A stretch of DNA of 64,000 nt from Flavivirga abyssicola (GTDB lineage Bacteria > Bacteroidota > Bacteroidia > Flavobacteriales > Flavobacteriaceae), in NCBI RefSeq assembly GCF_030540775.2, contig NZ_CP141266.1, positions 1,537,001 through 1,601,000 on the forward strand. Direction: 5' to 3'. Of this stretch, positions 33,473 to 42,088 are shown in pieces. A program made the translations under genes and the position numbers. The first letter of the stretch is position 1. Every line of letters begins with the position of its first letter. The notes beneath the pieces were generated by a model. That model was not told where the DNA came from. It ran no database searches and was given only the letters and a program-made list of their open reading frames with translations.

Positions 33473-34012
33473 TTAAGATTGAAGTGTTTTACTTGTTTGA
33501 TAGATGTCTTTTGCCTTTGTTAAGCATTTATACTTCTGATTTTTAGCAATTTTTTCAGATTTAAATTGCATCATATTAGCGATCTCTTTAAAAGACATGG
33601 CTTTATGATAAAACAGTTGTAAAAGTTGCCGACATCGTTCTCCTAATTCGAGAAATGCACGTTCTGCGAGCTGATATTTTTTTTCTTCTAAAACACTATG
33701 GAAATATTCTACTTCATTTTCACTTAAATTATGTAGTTCTTCCTTTGAAAATTTCTTTTGAGTGTCCTTCCATATAAATCGTGATACGGAATATAAATAA
33801 GTGTAAAATGAAGACGTTAATTTAAAATCTGATTTTTCCAGATTCCTATTTAGTATGATGAGTGCCTCTTGAAAAACATCTGAGGCATCTTGCTTTTGAC
33901 CTCCTTTTGAAATTACCAGAGCTTCAATCTTAGGATATAAGCTATATAATTTACTAAATGCTTTTTCGCGTTGACCATCTTTAAAAAGCTTTAAGATTTT
34001 TTTATCGTTCAT
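33473..34012 (-). CDS. ECF-type RNA polymerase sigma factor
   Basis: 179 residues. Region 2 is in SKLYSLYPKIEALVISKGGQ followed by KQDASDVFQEALIILNRNL, the DVFQE being typical of sigma-70 family members. Region 4 is at LAERAFLELGERCRQLLQLF then KAMSFKEIANMMQFKS. It is the first gene of a leftward pair with the anti-sigma-like protein, which probably holds it inactive at the inner membrane. Its target promoters cannot be read from the window. Confidence 0.85.
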   Translation of the reverse strand: MNDKKILKLFKDGQREKAFSKLYSLYPKIEALVISKGGQKQDASDVFQEALIILNRNLEKSDFKLTSSFYTYLYSVSRFIWKDTQKKFSKEELHNLSENEVEYFHSVLEEKKYQLAERAFLELGERCRQLLQLFYHKAMSFKEIANMMQFKSEKIAKNQKYKCLTKAKDIYQTSKTLQS

Positions 34013-34092
34013 AAAACTGGTTTATTACTTAATGGCCAAATTGCTAAAAGGTCTCCTTATTATTTTCGATATTTTAAAATTTATAGAAACTT

Positions 34093-34138
34093 GTCATGTC
34101 GAAATGAGGCACGATTGAGACATCGCATAATCGTGGTC
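34093..34138. repeat. Dispersed GTCAT-type repeat fragment
   Basis: GTCATGTCGAAATGAGGCAC followed by CACGATT and AATCGTG arms (hairpin with a 12-nt loop). It belongs to the family also seen at 14648 and 38717 and fills most of the gap between the sigma factor and TerB-DnaJ genes. Confidence 0.45.
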
Positions 34139-34141
34139 TTT

Positions 34142-34918
34142 TTAAAATCCCCGTTCCTTCTGCAATTGCTCATAAGCCATTTGTACCTGCCTAAACTTCT
34201 CTTCAGCACCTACTTGATGCTCTTTCCCTAAGTGAATTACTTTATCTGGATGGTATTTTTTAGCCATTTTTCGATAGGCTTTTTTTACTTCATCATCAGT
34301 GGCGTTTTTATCTATTTCTAGAATTTTATAAGCATTATCACTGCTGTTATAAAACATGGCTTTAATACTATCATAATCGCGAGAACTAATCCCCAAATAC
34401 CCTGCCATAGTATAAATTTGTCGCTCTTCGTCTCCTGTTACTGTTCCATCAGCCTTTGCAATACCAAATAAGAAATGCATAAGCTGTAAACGTGATGGGT
34501 GATCCATCATTTGTTTAATTTGTAAACACACCTGTCTGGTTGAAATATTACTTTGGTTGCTAATATTTTTGAACAGTTTGAAAGCATGATTAGCACGCTC
34601 TTTACCATACATACTAACAAATTGCTGACGCACAAAATCCAACTCTCTTTGATCCTGCACACCATCAGCTTTTATAACAATAGATGCCAATATGAGTAAA
34701 CTTACTTCAAAATCACCAGATTGTGTTTGCGGACGTTGTCTTGTTTGCGTTCTAGAATTAGTTCTTCTTCGTTGTTGTTGCCCTTCTTCTAAAAAAGGAC
34801 TGCCTTTTCCGTTTGATAAGGAATCAACAAAACTACCTAATGCCACTCCAATAATAGCTCCTATTGGACCTCCAAAAGACCAGCCTAAAGCACCGCCTAT
34901 CCATTTTGAAATACTCAT
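34142..34918 (-). CDS. TerB-like / DnaJ-domain co-chaperone
   Basis: 258 residues from ATG at 34916-34918 ([20 protein letters not shown]); nine codons upstream are unlikely. The N-terminal glycine-rich hydrophobic segment ([20 protein letters not shown]) may insert in the membrane; a TerB-like helical domain spans about 80-185 ([20 protein letters not shown]), and a J domain ends the protein with the HPD motif in [11 protein letters not shown]. The order matches DjlA-type co-chaperones. It would stimulate DnaK at the inner membrane. Confidence 0.85.
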   Translation of the reverse strand: MSISKWIGGALGWSFGGPIGAIIGVALGSFVDSLSNGKGSPFLEEGQQQRRRTNSRTQTRQRPQTQSGDFEVSLLILASIVIKADGVQDQRELDFVRQQFVSMYGKERANHAFKLFKNISNQSNISTRQVCLQIKQMMDHPSRLQLMHFLFGIAKADGTVTGDEERQIYTMAGYLGISSRDYDSIKAMFYNSSDNAYKILEIDKNATDDEVKKAYRKMAKKYHPDKVIHLGKEHQVGAEEKFRQVQMAYEQLQKERGF

Positions 34919-34993
34919 GTAATTATAAATTTTATTTATCGTCAAATATAATATTAGTTAGTTGATATTTATATCATATTGTTACACAATTGG

Positions 34994-35001
34994 TATCTTT
35001 G
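34994..35001 (+). promoter_or_regulatory. -7 box TATCTTTG for the bacilliredoxin gene
   Basis: TATCTTTG is an exact TAnnTTTG match 36 bp upstream of the start codon. It lies in the divergent region with the TerB-DnaJ gene. Confidence 0.5.
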
Positions 35002-35037
35002 CAGTCTAAAAATTGTTAATTATTAAAATTTAAAAAT

Positions 35038-35448
35038 ATGTATCCAGCAGAATTAGTAAAACCAATGCGCGAAGATTTAACAAATGTTGGTTTTGAAGAA
35101 TTACATACTTCTGAAGCTGTTGATGCTGCTTTAGCAAAAGAAGGTACAACTTTAGTCGTTGTAAATTCAGTTTGTGGTTGTGCAGCAGCCAATGCACGTC
35201 CAGGAGCAAGAATGAGTTTACAAAATGATAAGCGCCCTACAAATATCGTAACTGTGTTTGCAGGTGTGGATAAAGAAGCAGTAGATACAGCTCGTGGTTA
35301 TATGGTTCCGTTTCCGCCAAGTTCTCCAAGTATGGCTTTATTTAAAGACGGTGAATTAGTACATATGCTAGAACGTCACCACATTGAAGGTCGCCCAGCA
35401 GAACTTATTGCAGAAAACTTAGTAGATGCTTATAACGAGCATTGTTAA
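35038..35448 (+). CDS. BrxA/BrxB-family bacilliredoxin
   Basis: 136 residues, the usual family length. The CGC redox motif is at residues 46-48 (VVVNSVCGCAAANARPG), with the family features MYPAELVKPMREDLTNVGF and PFPPSSPSMALFKDGELVHM. It is a thioredoxin-fold protein that removes bacillithiol or similar low-molecular-weight thiols from proteins in the cytosol. It is monocistronic between a clear promoter and a clear terminator. Confidence 0.9.
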   Translation: MYPAELVKPMREDLTNVGFEELHTSEAVDAALAKEGTTLVVVNSVCGCAAANARPGARMSLQNDKRPTNIVTVFAGVDKEAVDTARGYMVPFPPSSPSMALFKDGELVHMLERHHIEGRPAELIAENLVDAYNEHC

Positions 35449-35474
35449 AATAAATTCTTAAGAAGGAAAATTTA

Positions 35475-35498
35475 AACCACGATAATCGTGGTTTTTTT
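35475..35498 (+). terminator. Intrinsic terminator of the bacilliredoxin gene
   Basis: AACCACGAT and ATCGTGGTT form a 9-bp stem with a very small loop and run into a T tract. It starts 27 bp after the stop codon. Confidence 0.8.
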
Positions 35499-35552
35499 AT
35501 GCATATTACGCGCAACCTATTCACCAATTTTCCATCTTATAAAAAAAGACTT

Positions 35553-35954
35553 ATGAAACTGTATTTAAAAACTGCATTGGTTTTTACCTACCTTATTTTG
35601 TCGGTAATTGTCGCCTGTTCTTCTAACGACGATAATACGTCAACTTACGAAAGTGAATTAGCCCAGCTTAGTTTACTAAAGGCAGACATTGAAACTCTAG
35701 CCAATACTTCGGTCTGTAATGAGAATTTCGAATGTAAATTCATTGCCTTAGGAAGCAAGCCTTGTGGTGGTCCATGGTCCTACTTAATATACACGACTTC
35801 AATTGATGTAGAACAACTAAAAGCAGCCGTTAAAGACTATAACCAAAAAGAATCCGATTTCAATGTAAAATGGGGTATCCCTTCAGATTGTGCACTTACT
35901 ATACAGCCAACTGGTGTAACCTGCGAAAATAACACCTGCGTCCTTGTGTATTAA
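35553..35954 (+). CDS. Cysteine-rich lipoprotein, function unknown
   Basis: 133 residues from ATG at 35553 (MKLYLKTALVFTYLILSVIV then ACSSND); 18 codons upstream overlap the terminator region and are excluded. The lipobox is VAC. The mature part has six further cysteines (TSVCNENFECKFIALGSKPC, IPSDCAL, VTCENNTCVLVY), likely disulfide-bonded. I recall the pattern from other Flavobacteria but know no function. Confidence 0.7.
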   Translation: MKLYLKTALVFTYLILSVIVACSSNDDNTSTYESELAQLSLLKADIETLANTSVCNENFECKFIALGSKPCGGPWSYLIYTTSIDVEQLKAAVKDYNQKESDFNVKWGIPSDCALTIQPTGVTCENNTCVLVY

Positions 35955-35979
35955 GACTTAGTTTTACTTATTTTTGCGC

Positions 35980-36717
35980 ATGCAAAAATTGTTGTCATAC
36001 CCTTTAACCATTATTTACGCGCTCTGTTTTTTAATAACATTGCTCATATTTCATCCTATTCAGTGGATAGGCTTCAATGTTTTTGGTTATAAAGGACATA
36101 AAAAGTGTGCAGATTTAATGAACATCTGCTTAATGCGCTGCCTTCACATTTTAGGTACTCGATTTACATTTAATAATCCACATCATATAGAAACAAATCA
36201 GCCACTTATTGTCGTTTGCAACCACCAAAGCATGTACGATATCTCCCCGTTGTCTGTTTTCTTAAGAAAATATCACCCTAAATTTATTAGTAAAATAGAA
36301 CTTGGTAAAGGTATTCCTAGCGTTTCATATAATTTGCGTCACGGTGGTTCTGCTTTAATTGACAGGAAAAATCCACGACAATCCTTACCAGCTATTATGA
36401 AATTTGGTGAATACATTGAAAAAAATAAACGTGCTGCAGTTATCTTCCCAGAAGGGACAAGAAGTAAAGATGGGCATCCAAAGCCATTTCAAACAAAGGG
36501 TTTAGAAATTCTATTTAAAAAAGCACCATCCGCTTTAGTGGTTCCTATCTCTATAAATAACTCTTGGAAAACAGTTCGTTACGGAAAATTTCCTATGGGT
36601 TTAGGAACTCATATTACTTTTACTGTACACAAGCCTTTAAAAGTTAGTACCTTTGCTAATAAGCAAGAGCTTATAAATAATATTGAAACCACTATTAAAG
36701 AACATATACACCCTTAA
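35980..36717 (+). CDS. plsC: 1-acyl-sn-glycerol-3-phosphate acyltransferase
   Basis: 245 residues from ATG at 35980; a TTG two codons upstream overlaps the -7 box TATTTTTG and is rejected. An N-terminal TM segment (LTIIYALCFLITLLIF) is followed by the HX4D catalytic motif NHQSMYD and the glycerophosphate-binding FPEGTRSKDG. It transfers an acyl chain to lysophosphatidate at the inner membrane. It is followed 11 bp later by an acyl-ACP desaturase gene, a fitting lipid-synthesis pair. Confidence 0.88.
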   Translation: MQKLLSYPLTIIYALCFLITLLIFHPIQWIGFNVFGYKGHKKCADLMNICLMRCLHILGTRFTFNNPHHIETNQPLIVVCNHQSMYDISPLSVFLRKYHPKFISKIELGKGIPSVSYNLRHGGSALIDRKNPRQSLPAIMKFGEYIEKNKRAAVIFPEGTRSKDGHPKPFQTKGLEILFKKAPSALVVPISINNSWKTVRYGKFPMGLGTHITFTVHKPLKVSTFANKQELINNIETTIKEHIHP

Positions 36718-36728
36718 AAAAATTATAG

Positions 36729-37721
36729 ATGTCGTTAAAGAATGTTAGATTAGAAGTGATGAAGTTTTTGGAAAAAGACGTCGAATCTTTAATTGAAAAA
36801 TACTTAATTCCTATTGAAAAAATTTGGCAACCAACCGATTTTTTACCAAACTCTGAAGGCGATTCCTTTTTTGAGGAAGTCCGTGAAATAAGGGAGCTTT
36901 CTAAAGAATTATCTTATGATTTTTGGGTTGTTTTAGTCGGTGATATGATTACTGAAGAAGCATTGCCAACCTACGAATCCTGGTTAATGGATGTTGAAGG
37001 CGTTAATCAGGTAGACAGAGAGAATCCTTGGGCCAAATGGGTACGCCATTGGACGGGTGAAGAAAATCGTCATGGTGATGTGCTTAACAAATACTTATAT
37101 CTTTCCGGACGAGTAAACATGCGTGAAATTGAAAAAACCACACAATATCTTATTGCTGATGGCTTCGATATAGGAACAGATAGAGATCCATACAAAAACT
37201 TTGTTTATACCAGTTTTCAAGAGTTAGCAACCTACGTTTCTCACAATCGTGTTGCTAAAATTGCTAAAGAAAAAGGTAACAAACGACTCTCTAAAATGTG
37301 TAAAATTGTTGCTGGAGACGAAATGAGACACCACAATGCGTATTCTGAATTTGTTGAGCGTATTTTTAAAGTAGATCCTAGCCAAATGATGATGGCATTT
37401 CATTATATGATGAAACAAAAAATAACGATGCCCGCTGTTTTCTTAAGAGAATCCGGAAATAAAATTAGTACAGCTTTTGACGAATTTTCTAATACGGCAC
37501 AACGTATAGGTGTTTATACATCGAATGATTATGTGGAAATTTTAGAAAAATTAATTGCTCGCTGGGAAATTGACAAAATTACAAACCTTACCGACGAAGC
37601 AGAAAAAGCCAGAGATTACCTTATGAAGCTTCCTGCTAGAATGTATCGTTTAGCAGATCGTATTAAAATACCAGAAAATTCATTTCAATTTAAATGGGTT
37701 GAGCCGGCAATTATAAAATAG
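36729..37721 (+). CDS. Acyl-ACP desaturase (ferritin-like di-iron)
   Basis: 330 residues. The two di-iron motifs are readable: EENRHGDVL and GDEMRHHNAY (ExxH twice), with further glutamates in MITEEALPTYESWL and YTSFQELATY. This is the soluble stearoyl-ACP desaturase family, here introducing a double bond into acyl-ACP. It lies directly behind plsC, suggesting that the unsaturated acyl chains feed phospholipid synthesis. Confidence 0.88.
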   Translation: MSLKNVRLEVMKFLEKDVESLIEKYLIPIEKIWQPTDFLPNSEGDSFFEEVREIRELSKELSYDFWVVLVGDMITEEALPTYESWLMDVEGVNQVDRENPWAKWVRHWTGEENRHGDVLNKYLYLSGRVNMREIEKTTQYLIADGFDIGTDRDPYKNFVYTSFQELATYVSHNRVAKIAKEKGNKRLSKMCKIVAGDEMRHHNAYSEFVERIFKVDPSQMMMAFHYMMKQKITMPAVFLRESGNKISTAFDEFSNTAQRIGVYTSNDYVEILEKLIARWEIDKITNLTDEAEKARDYLMKLPARMYRLADRIKIPENSFQFKWVEPAIIK

Positions 37722-37745
37722 CCAAATAGTCATTTAGTAAGCATA

Positions 37746-38666
37746 TTGATTTCTAAGAATGACATAGAAAAAGATTATATCAGTCGGATTAATTTGACTT
37801 TAAAGCATATAGAACATCATCTTGATTCTGAATTGTCATTAGAATCTCTTTCTGGTTTAGCACTTTATTCGCCATTTCATTTTCATAGAATTTTTAAAGC
37901 CATTATTGGAGAAACACTCCATGGTTATATTGTTAGAAAACGTATTGAAAAAACAGCTTCTGTACTATTGCATAAAAGACATGTAAGTATTACAGAGCTT
38001 TCATTACAATATGGTTTTAACAGCAATTCTTCTTTTACCCGAGCATTTAAAAAGTTTTATGGCATAAGTCCTTCTGAATTTCGAAAAAAGAATCCCAATA
38101 AATTTAGCAAGATACGTAACGCTGAAAGCAAGAATGGGCAAGAAAATTTAATTTCAGAAAAATACATTTGCAACATTAACAATCACTTAAATTGGATTAA
38201 AATGAATGCAAACATTGAAATTAAAGAAATTCCTGAACTAAAATTTGCCAGTATAACCCATTTTGGAGTAACTGGTGTAGAAGATGTATTTAACAGACTA
38301 GCAAAATGGGCAAATGCAAAAGGTTTAATGAAAAACCCTGAAACCAAAATGGCAAGAATTTTTCATGACAGCTTTAAAATAACAGATCCGGACAAAGTGA
38401 GAATGAGTATTTGCTTATTAACTAATACGCTTTTTGTTGCAGAAGAAGAAATCGACGCTGGAATTATTAAAAAAAGCAAATGCATCGTAGGCCATTTTGA
38501 AATAACACCTAATGATTTCGAAAAATCTTGGAGCAGCCTTTTTATTTGGATGAATGAAAATGGGTATAAGAAAGCAGAAGTGAGTCCTTTTGAGGTATAT
38601 CATAATGATTTTCGGGAACACCCAGAAAATAAATGTATCGTTGATTTACATATTCCAATTGAATAA
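37746..38666 (+). CDS. AraC-family regulator with GyrI-like effector domain
   Basis: 306 residues with a TTG start at 37746; no better in-frame start precedes the HTH. The DNA-binding part is at the N-terminus (SLESLSGLALYSPFHFHRIF, then ITELSLQYGFNSNSSFTRAF). The C-terminal half (ELKFASITHFGVTGVEDVFN, CIVGHFEITPNDFEKSWSSL) is a GyrI/Rob-like small-molecule binding domain. The organisation matches Rob-like regulators of drug or stress responses. Confidence 0.82.
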   Translation: MISKNDIEKDYISRINLTLKHIEHHLDSELSLESLSGLALYSPFHFHRIFKAIIGETLHGYIVRKRIEKTASVLLHKRHVSITELSLQYGFNSNSSFTRAFKKFYGISPSEFRKKNPNKFSKIRNAESKNGQENLISEKYICNINNHLNWIKMNANIEIKEIPELKFASITHFGVTGVEDVFNRLAKWANAKGLMKNPETKMARIFHDSFKITDPDKVRMSICLLTNTLFVAEEEIDAGIIKKSKCIVGHFEITPNDFEKSWSSLFIWMNENGYKKAEVSPFEVYHNDFREHPENKCIVDLHIPIE

Positions 38667-38716
38667 GACAATTCGATTTACAAATTAGAAGCTGACTAAA
38701 AAAGTTTAAATTGTCT

Positions 38717-38796
38717 GTCATTACGAGGAGAGCATCGACGTGGTAATCTTTCGAATTAGACAGATTATCACGGCTTTTGCAAAGTCTCGCAATGAC
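38717..38796. repeat. Dispersed inverted repeat, GTCATTACG type
   Basis: GTCATTACGAGGAGAGCATC at the left faces TCTCGCAATGAC at the right. The inner arms GACGTGGTAATCT and AGATTATCACGG are nearly complementary. It fills the gap before the HD-domain gene and contains no frame. Confidence 0.6.
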
Positions 38797-38839
38797 CTAA
38801 ATAACATTTTTTTAGACAAATACTCATTTTTAACTCATT

Positions 38840-39493
38840 ATGACCTCAGAAGACATCATACAAAAAACCACAGCCTTTGTAAAAGAACAATTAGCTAATG
38901 CTGAAGGCGGGCACGATTGGTTTCATATAGAACGTGTTTATAAAAATGCCCTACTAATTTCTAGAAGTGAAAATGTTGACCCTTTTATTGTAGCTCTTGG
39001 TGCCCTATTGCACGATATTGCCGACAGTAAATTTCATAATGGAGATGAAACCATTGGTCCAAAAATAGCTCGAGAATTTTTATTCAAACTAAATGTAGAT
39101 TCCATTGTAATTGAACATGTTATAAAGATCATTGAAAACATTTCCTTTAAGGGAGGTAACGAAGTTCAAAAATTTCGTTCTCCAGAACTAGACGTTGTGC
39201 AAGATGCCGATAGACTAGACGCCATAGGAGCCATAGGCATAGCACGTTGTTTTAACTATGGAGGTTATAAAAACAGAGCGCTTTATGACCCAGATATTAA
39301 ACCCAATCTTAACATGAGTAAAGCAGAATACAAGGCATCAACAGCACCAACAATTAATCATTTTTACGAAAAATTACTTCTTTTAAAAGATAAAATGAAT
39401 ACTGAAACGGGAAGGCAAATAGCATTAAATAGGCATACCTTTATGGAACTATATCTAAAACAGTTTTATAATGAATGGGACGGTAATTTGTAA
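38840..39493 (+). CDS. HD-domain phosphohydrolase
   Basis: 217 residues. The HD signature is clear: GGHDWFHIERVYKNALLIS, then ALGALLHDIADSKFHNGDE, and the distal aspartate in VVQDADRLDAIGAIGIARC. The layout matches the YedJ/YpgQ-like phosphohydrolase group, single-domain soluble enzymes acting on nucleotides or related phosphoesters with a divalent metal. Transcribed alone. Confidence 0.85.
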   Translation: MTSEDIIQKTTAFVKEQLANAEGGHDWFHIERVYKNALLISRSENVDPFIVALGALLHDIADSKFHNGDETIGPKIAREFLFKLNVDSIVIEHVIKIIENISFKGGNEVQKFRSPELDVVQDADRLDAIGAIGIARCFNYGGYKNRALYDPDIKPNLNMSKAEYKASTAPTINHFYEKLLLLKDKMNTETGRQIALNRHTFMELYLKQFYNEWDGNL

Positions 39494-39586
39494 AGCCCTT
39501 TAATGAAACATTGGTTTATTAATCAGCTTTAAATAATTTTAAGAGCATAAGTTATTTTGACCTAACTCTTTAATTAACATTAATAT

Positions 39587-39643
39587 AGCATACAAACACG
39601 TCAAAAATGATGTTTTCTTCTTTATGCTTTTAATATATCTTTA
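39587..39643 (+). promoter_or_regulatory. Conserved 30-bp regulatory motif plus -7 box, copy 1
   Basis: AGCATACAAACACGTCAAAA followed by ATGATGTTTT (39587-39616), then 19 bp to TATCTTTA (39636-39643). The same motif, 26 of 30 identical, occurs at 41054 with the -7 box at exactly the same distance. An AraC gene lies between the two. It drives the 60-aa membrane protein gene. Confidence 0.65.
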
Positions 39644-39671
39644 TGTTCCTGAACGTTAAAAAAATTTAAGC

Positions 39672-39854
39672 ATGAAAAAGGTAATTAAAAAAATGGTATT
39701 AGGAAAACCATATAAAGAAAATGAAAATGTATCATTAATTAATATAAAAGACAGCAAAGAATCTACATTAAATTTTGTTTTATATCTAACAATGTTATTA
39801 CTTATTCTACCTATAATAATAGGGTTTTTGTTACTTTGGTTTGAAATAAAATAA
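39672..39854 (+). CDS. Small single-TM membrane protein
   Basis: 60 residues, MKKVIKKMVLGKPYKENENV then a C-terminal TM helix (FVLYLTMLLLILPIIIGFLL). I do not recognise the family. Its promoter region is a near copy of that of the secreted protein gene at 41139, so the two are probably coregulated by the AraC protein encoded between them. The strong promoter makes it more credible than its length alone would. Confidence 0.6.
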   Translation: MKKVIKKMVLGKPYKENENVSLINIKDSKESTLNFVLYLTMLLLILPIIIGFLLLWFEIK

Positions 39855-39857
39855 TGG

Positions 39858-40034
39858 CTAGTTTTCCTTAGCAACTTCTAATGCAGTCATCTTATATTCT
39901 AATATAGATAGTTGTTCTCCGTTATATATTATTTGTTCTGCAGTTAGACTATTATTAGAGTTGATAAAATTTAAAATTTCATTAATTTTCACGTTATAAT
40001 ACTCTATTGCTATATTAATTTTATCATCTTCCAT
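39858..40034 (-). CDS. Small 58-aa protein behind the AraC gene
   Basis: ATG at 40032-40034 opens a 58-residue frame: MEDDKINIAIEYYNVKINEI, later NGEQLSILEYKMTALEVAKE, ending at 39858. It is acidic, helical and without a signal. It starts 21 bp after the AraC stop codon in the same direction, so the two look cotranscribed. I do not recognise it; it could be a small modulator of the regulator, which is speculation. Confidence 0.5.
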   Translation of the reverse strand: MEDDKINIAIEYYNVKINEILNFINSNNSLTAEQIIYNGEQLSILEYKMTALEVAKEN

Positions 40035-40055
40035 AATTGATTATTATATATATTA

Positions 40056-40928
40056 CTATTGAATAATATGCTTTATTTCCTTTCTATATTGCGACGCACT
40101 TTTACCAGTTATCTCGTTAAACTGTTTATTAAAATGCGAGAAATTATTAAATCCGCACTCAAAACTAATATCCGAAATACTCATTTGACTTTCGTTTAAT
40201 AATTTAGTAGCATGCACCACTCTATATTCATTAACTAATTTAGTAAATGTTTTACCTGTAATACGTTTAAAGTATCTACAAAACGCAGGAACCGTCATAC
40301 TTACCTTATCGGCTATTTCATCTAAACTAATATGGTTTTGAAAATTCCTATTAACATATTTATAGATTAGACCAATTTTACCACTATCCTGCGGTTCTGC
40401 TTCAAAAGCAAAGCCATCTGCGTTTAAAATAATATAGTCATCCGTCTTTGCTAAATGATTTAATATTTCTAAAAATTTTAAAACCCTATCAAAACCTTCA
40501 TAATCCAGAAGACTTTCAATTTTTGGCCCAATAATTTTTTTTGTTTCCACATTAAATCGAATTCCTTTTTTTGCCCTATCAAATAATGATGCTATTAATG
40601 ACATCTCTGGAATATCGACAAAATCATTTCCTAAAAAGTTAGATTTAAACTGAACTGTTGTTTCTGTACCATTTGCCGTTAATCGGTCTGTAAAACCATT
40701 GTGTGGTAAATTAGATCCTATTAATATAAGTTGACTGTTATTAAAATAAGACAAATGAGTACCTATATGTGTTTTTCCTTGTCCTTTATTTACATAAACT
40801 AATTCCAGTTCTGGGTGAAAATGCCAAAAGGCATTATACTTGTCAACCTTAACCATGTGTTGTTTAACTAGTATGGAGCTTCCAAAACTAGGACTAAGTT
40901 TTTCTAAAGTAGGTTTTTTATTAATCAT
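40056..40928 (-). CDS. AraC-family regulator with cupin sensor domain
   Basis: 290 residues from ATG at 40926-40928; nine upstream codons are unlikely. The N-terminal cupin-type domain (AFWHFHPELELVYVNKGQGK then THIG) is followed by a double HTH at about 190-285 (ISLDEIADKVSMTVPAFCRY, ISDISFECGFNNFSHFNKQF). This architecture is the sugar-type AraC group common in Bacteroidota. It lies between two genes sharing the 30-bp promoter motif and is the obvious candidate to bind it. Confidence 0.83.
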   Translation of the reverse strand: MINKKPTLEKLSPSFGSSILVKQHMVKVDKYNAFWHFHPELELVYVNKGQGKTHIGTHLSYFNNSQLILIGSNLPHNGFTDRLTANGTETTVQFKSNFLGNDFVDIPEMSLIASLFDRAKKGIRFNVETKKIIGPKIESLLDYEGFDRVLKFLEILNHLAKTDDYIILNADGFAFEAEPQDSGKIGLIYKYVNRNFQNHISLDEIADKVSMTVPAFCRYFKRITGKTFTKLVNEYRVVHATKLLNESQMSISDISFECGFNNFSHFNKQFNEITGKSASQYRKEIKHIIQ

Positions 40929-41053
40929 AATATATATAGAGCGATTATGAAGCAAAATTACTACATATAATTTTTAAAAACCTATATTCAATTATCACAA
41001 TTATATGCTATTTTAACTTTACACAGATTTAACATAGCCTTAACAGATAAAAT

Positions 41054-41110
41054 AGCACACAAACTGGTCAAATATGATGTTTTACAGCTTCTTTTTCCGA
41101 CATACCTTTG
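41054..41110 (+). promoter_or_regulatory. Conserved 30-bp regulatory motif plus -7 box, copy 2
   Basis: AGCACACAAACTGGTCAAAT followed by ATGATGTTTT (41054-41083), then 19 bp to TACCTTTG (41103-41110), a TAnnTTTG match. Motif and spacing equal those at 39587. The -7 box is 29 bp upstream of the gene at 41139. Confidence 0.65.
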
Positions 41111-41138
41111 TAGTGTTAAACGATGTAAAATACAAATT

Positions 41139-41741
41139 ATGAAAAACGTAATTAAAACAATCGAAAAAAACCTATTATTAGTAACAATGATGTTGTTTGC
41201 TGTAATGATAGGTAACGCAACTGAAATTTCTTCTTTTAATGTTGAAGGAGATCTTAAAGGAACTGCATTAACAATTGATAATGTAAAGAAAGGAAATCTT
41301 TTATCTATTAAAAATAATAACGGTATCACAGTATATAAAGAACTCATTCAATCGACTGGTTCTTATACAAAAGGATTTGATTTAACTGAGTTACCTAATG
41401 GAAATTATTTTTTCGAGGTAGATAAAGACCTTCAAATTGAAACCATTCCTTTTAGTGTAAAAGACGACAAGGTAGTTTTCGATAAAACTAAAGAAGCCGT
41501 TATTTTTAAACCTTATGTAAGAGAAAAGGACGACTTCGTTTACATATCAAAACTTGCCCTAAACTTGGAACCATTAAAAATAAGAATTTACGCAGAATAC
41601 AATGGTACATTCCAATTAATACGTACGGAAGAAGTTGAAGGGCTTAAAATTGTAGAAAAAATTTATAAACTTAAAGAAGGAAATTACAAAATAGTACTCA
41701 ATGCAAATGACAAAGAGTATACGAAATTCATTAACAATTAG
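41139..41741 (+). CDS. Secreted protein of unknown function
   Basis: 200 residues with signal peptide MKNVIKTIEKNLLLVTMMLF then AVMIGNATE. The mature part shows two beta-sandwich-like segments: LLSIKNNNGITVYKELIQST with LTELPNGNYFFEVDKDLQIE, and a second half ending YKLKEGNYKIVLNANDKEYT. The first resembles DUF3244-type or T9SS-like Ig modules, without being a clear match. Periplasmic or outer-membrane location is inferred. It shares a regulatory motif with the 60-aa gene and ends at a strong terminator. Confidence 0.65.
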   Translation: MKNVIKTIEKNLLLVTMMLFAVMIGNATEISSFNVEGDLKGTALTIDNVKKGNLLSIKNNNGITVYKELIQSTGSYTKGFDLTELPNGNYFFEVDKDLQIETIPFSVKDDKVVFDKTKEAVIFKPYVREKDDFVYISKLALNLEPLKIRIYAEYNGTFQLIRTEEVEGLKIVEKIYKLKEGNYKIVLNANDKEYTKFINN

Positions 41742-41781
41742 TAAGTTAATGTCTTATTTAGTTTGTTTAGTTTAAATTGGT

Positions 41782-41814
41782 AAAAAAGTGAGCTCTCAAC
41801 GGCTCACTTTTTTT
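41782..41814 (+). terminator. Intrinsic terminator
   Basis: AAAAAAGTGAGC pairs with GCTCACTTTTTT around a short loop. It follows the gene ending at 41741. Confidence 0.8.
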
Positions 41815-41832
41815 CATTAATTCACAAAAAAT

Positions 41833-42087
41833 ATGAAGTCCCTTATTCTATCTGTGATAAAACGTTTAAAAATAAAACCTAATTTAAGCATCAAAAAATA
41901 TTTTTTTAATATTATTTGGAGCATTATACACGCAACGATTTTATCAGTAATCATCTCAAAAACAATAGGAGCACCTGTGATTTCCTGGCTCACAGTAATT
42001 ATAATTTACATCTCTTTTTATTGGGTTACTACAAACATATTAATAAAAAGAATTATCAACGATGAAGTTGATGGCATTGACGATTAA
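41833..42087 (+). CDS. Small membrane protein, two TM segments
   Basis: 84 residues, MKSLILSVIKRLKIKPNLSI then two hydrophobic helices (IWSIIHATILSVIISKTIG and ISWLTVIIIYISFYWVTTNI) and an acidic C-terminus (NDEVDGIDD). I do not recognise the family. It begins after a terminator, so it needs its own promoter, which I cannot see. It converges with the radical SAM gene. Confidence 0.55.
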   Translation: MKSLILSVIKRLKIKPNLSIKKYFFNIIWSIIHATILSVIISKTIGAPVISWLTVIIIYISFYWVTTNILIKRIINDEVDGIDD

Positions 42088-42088
42088 T

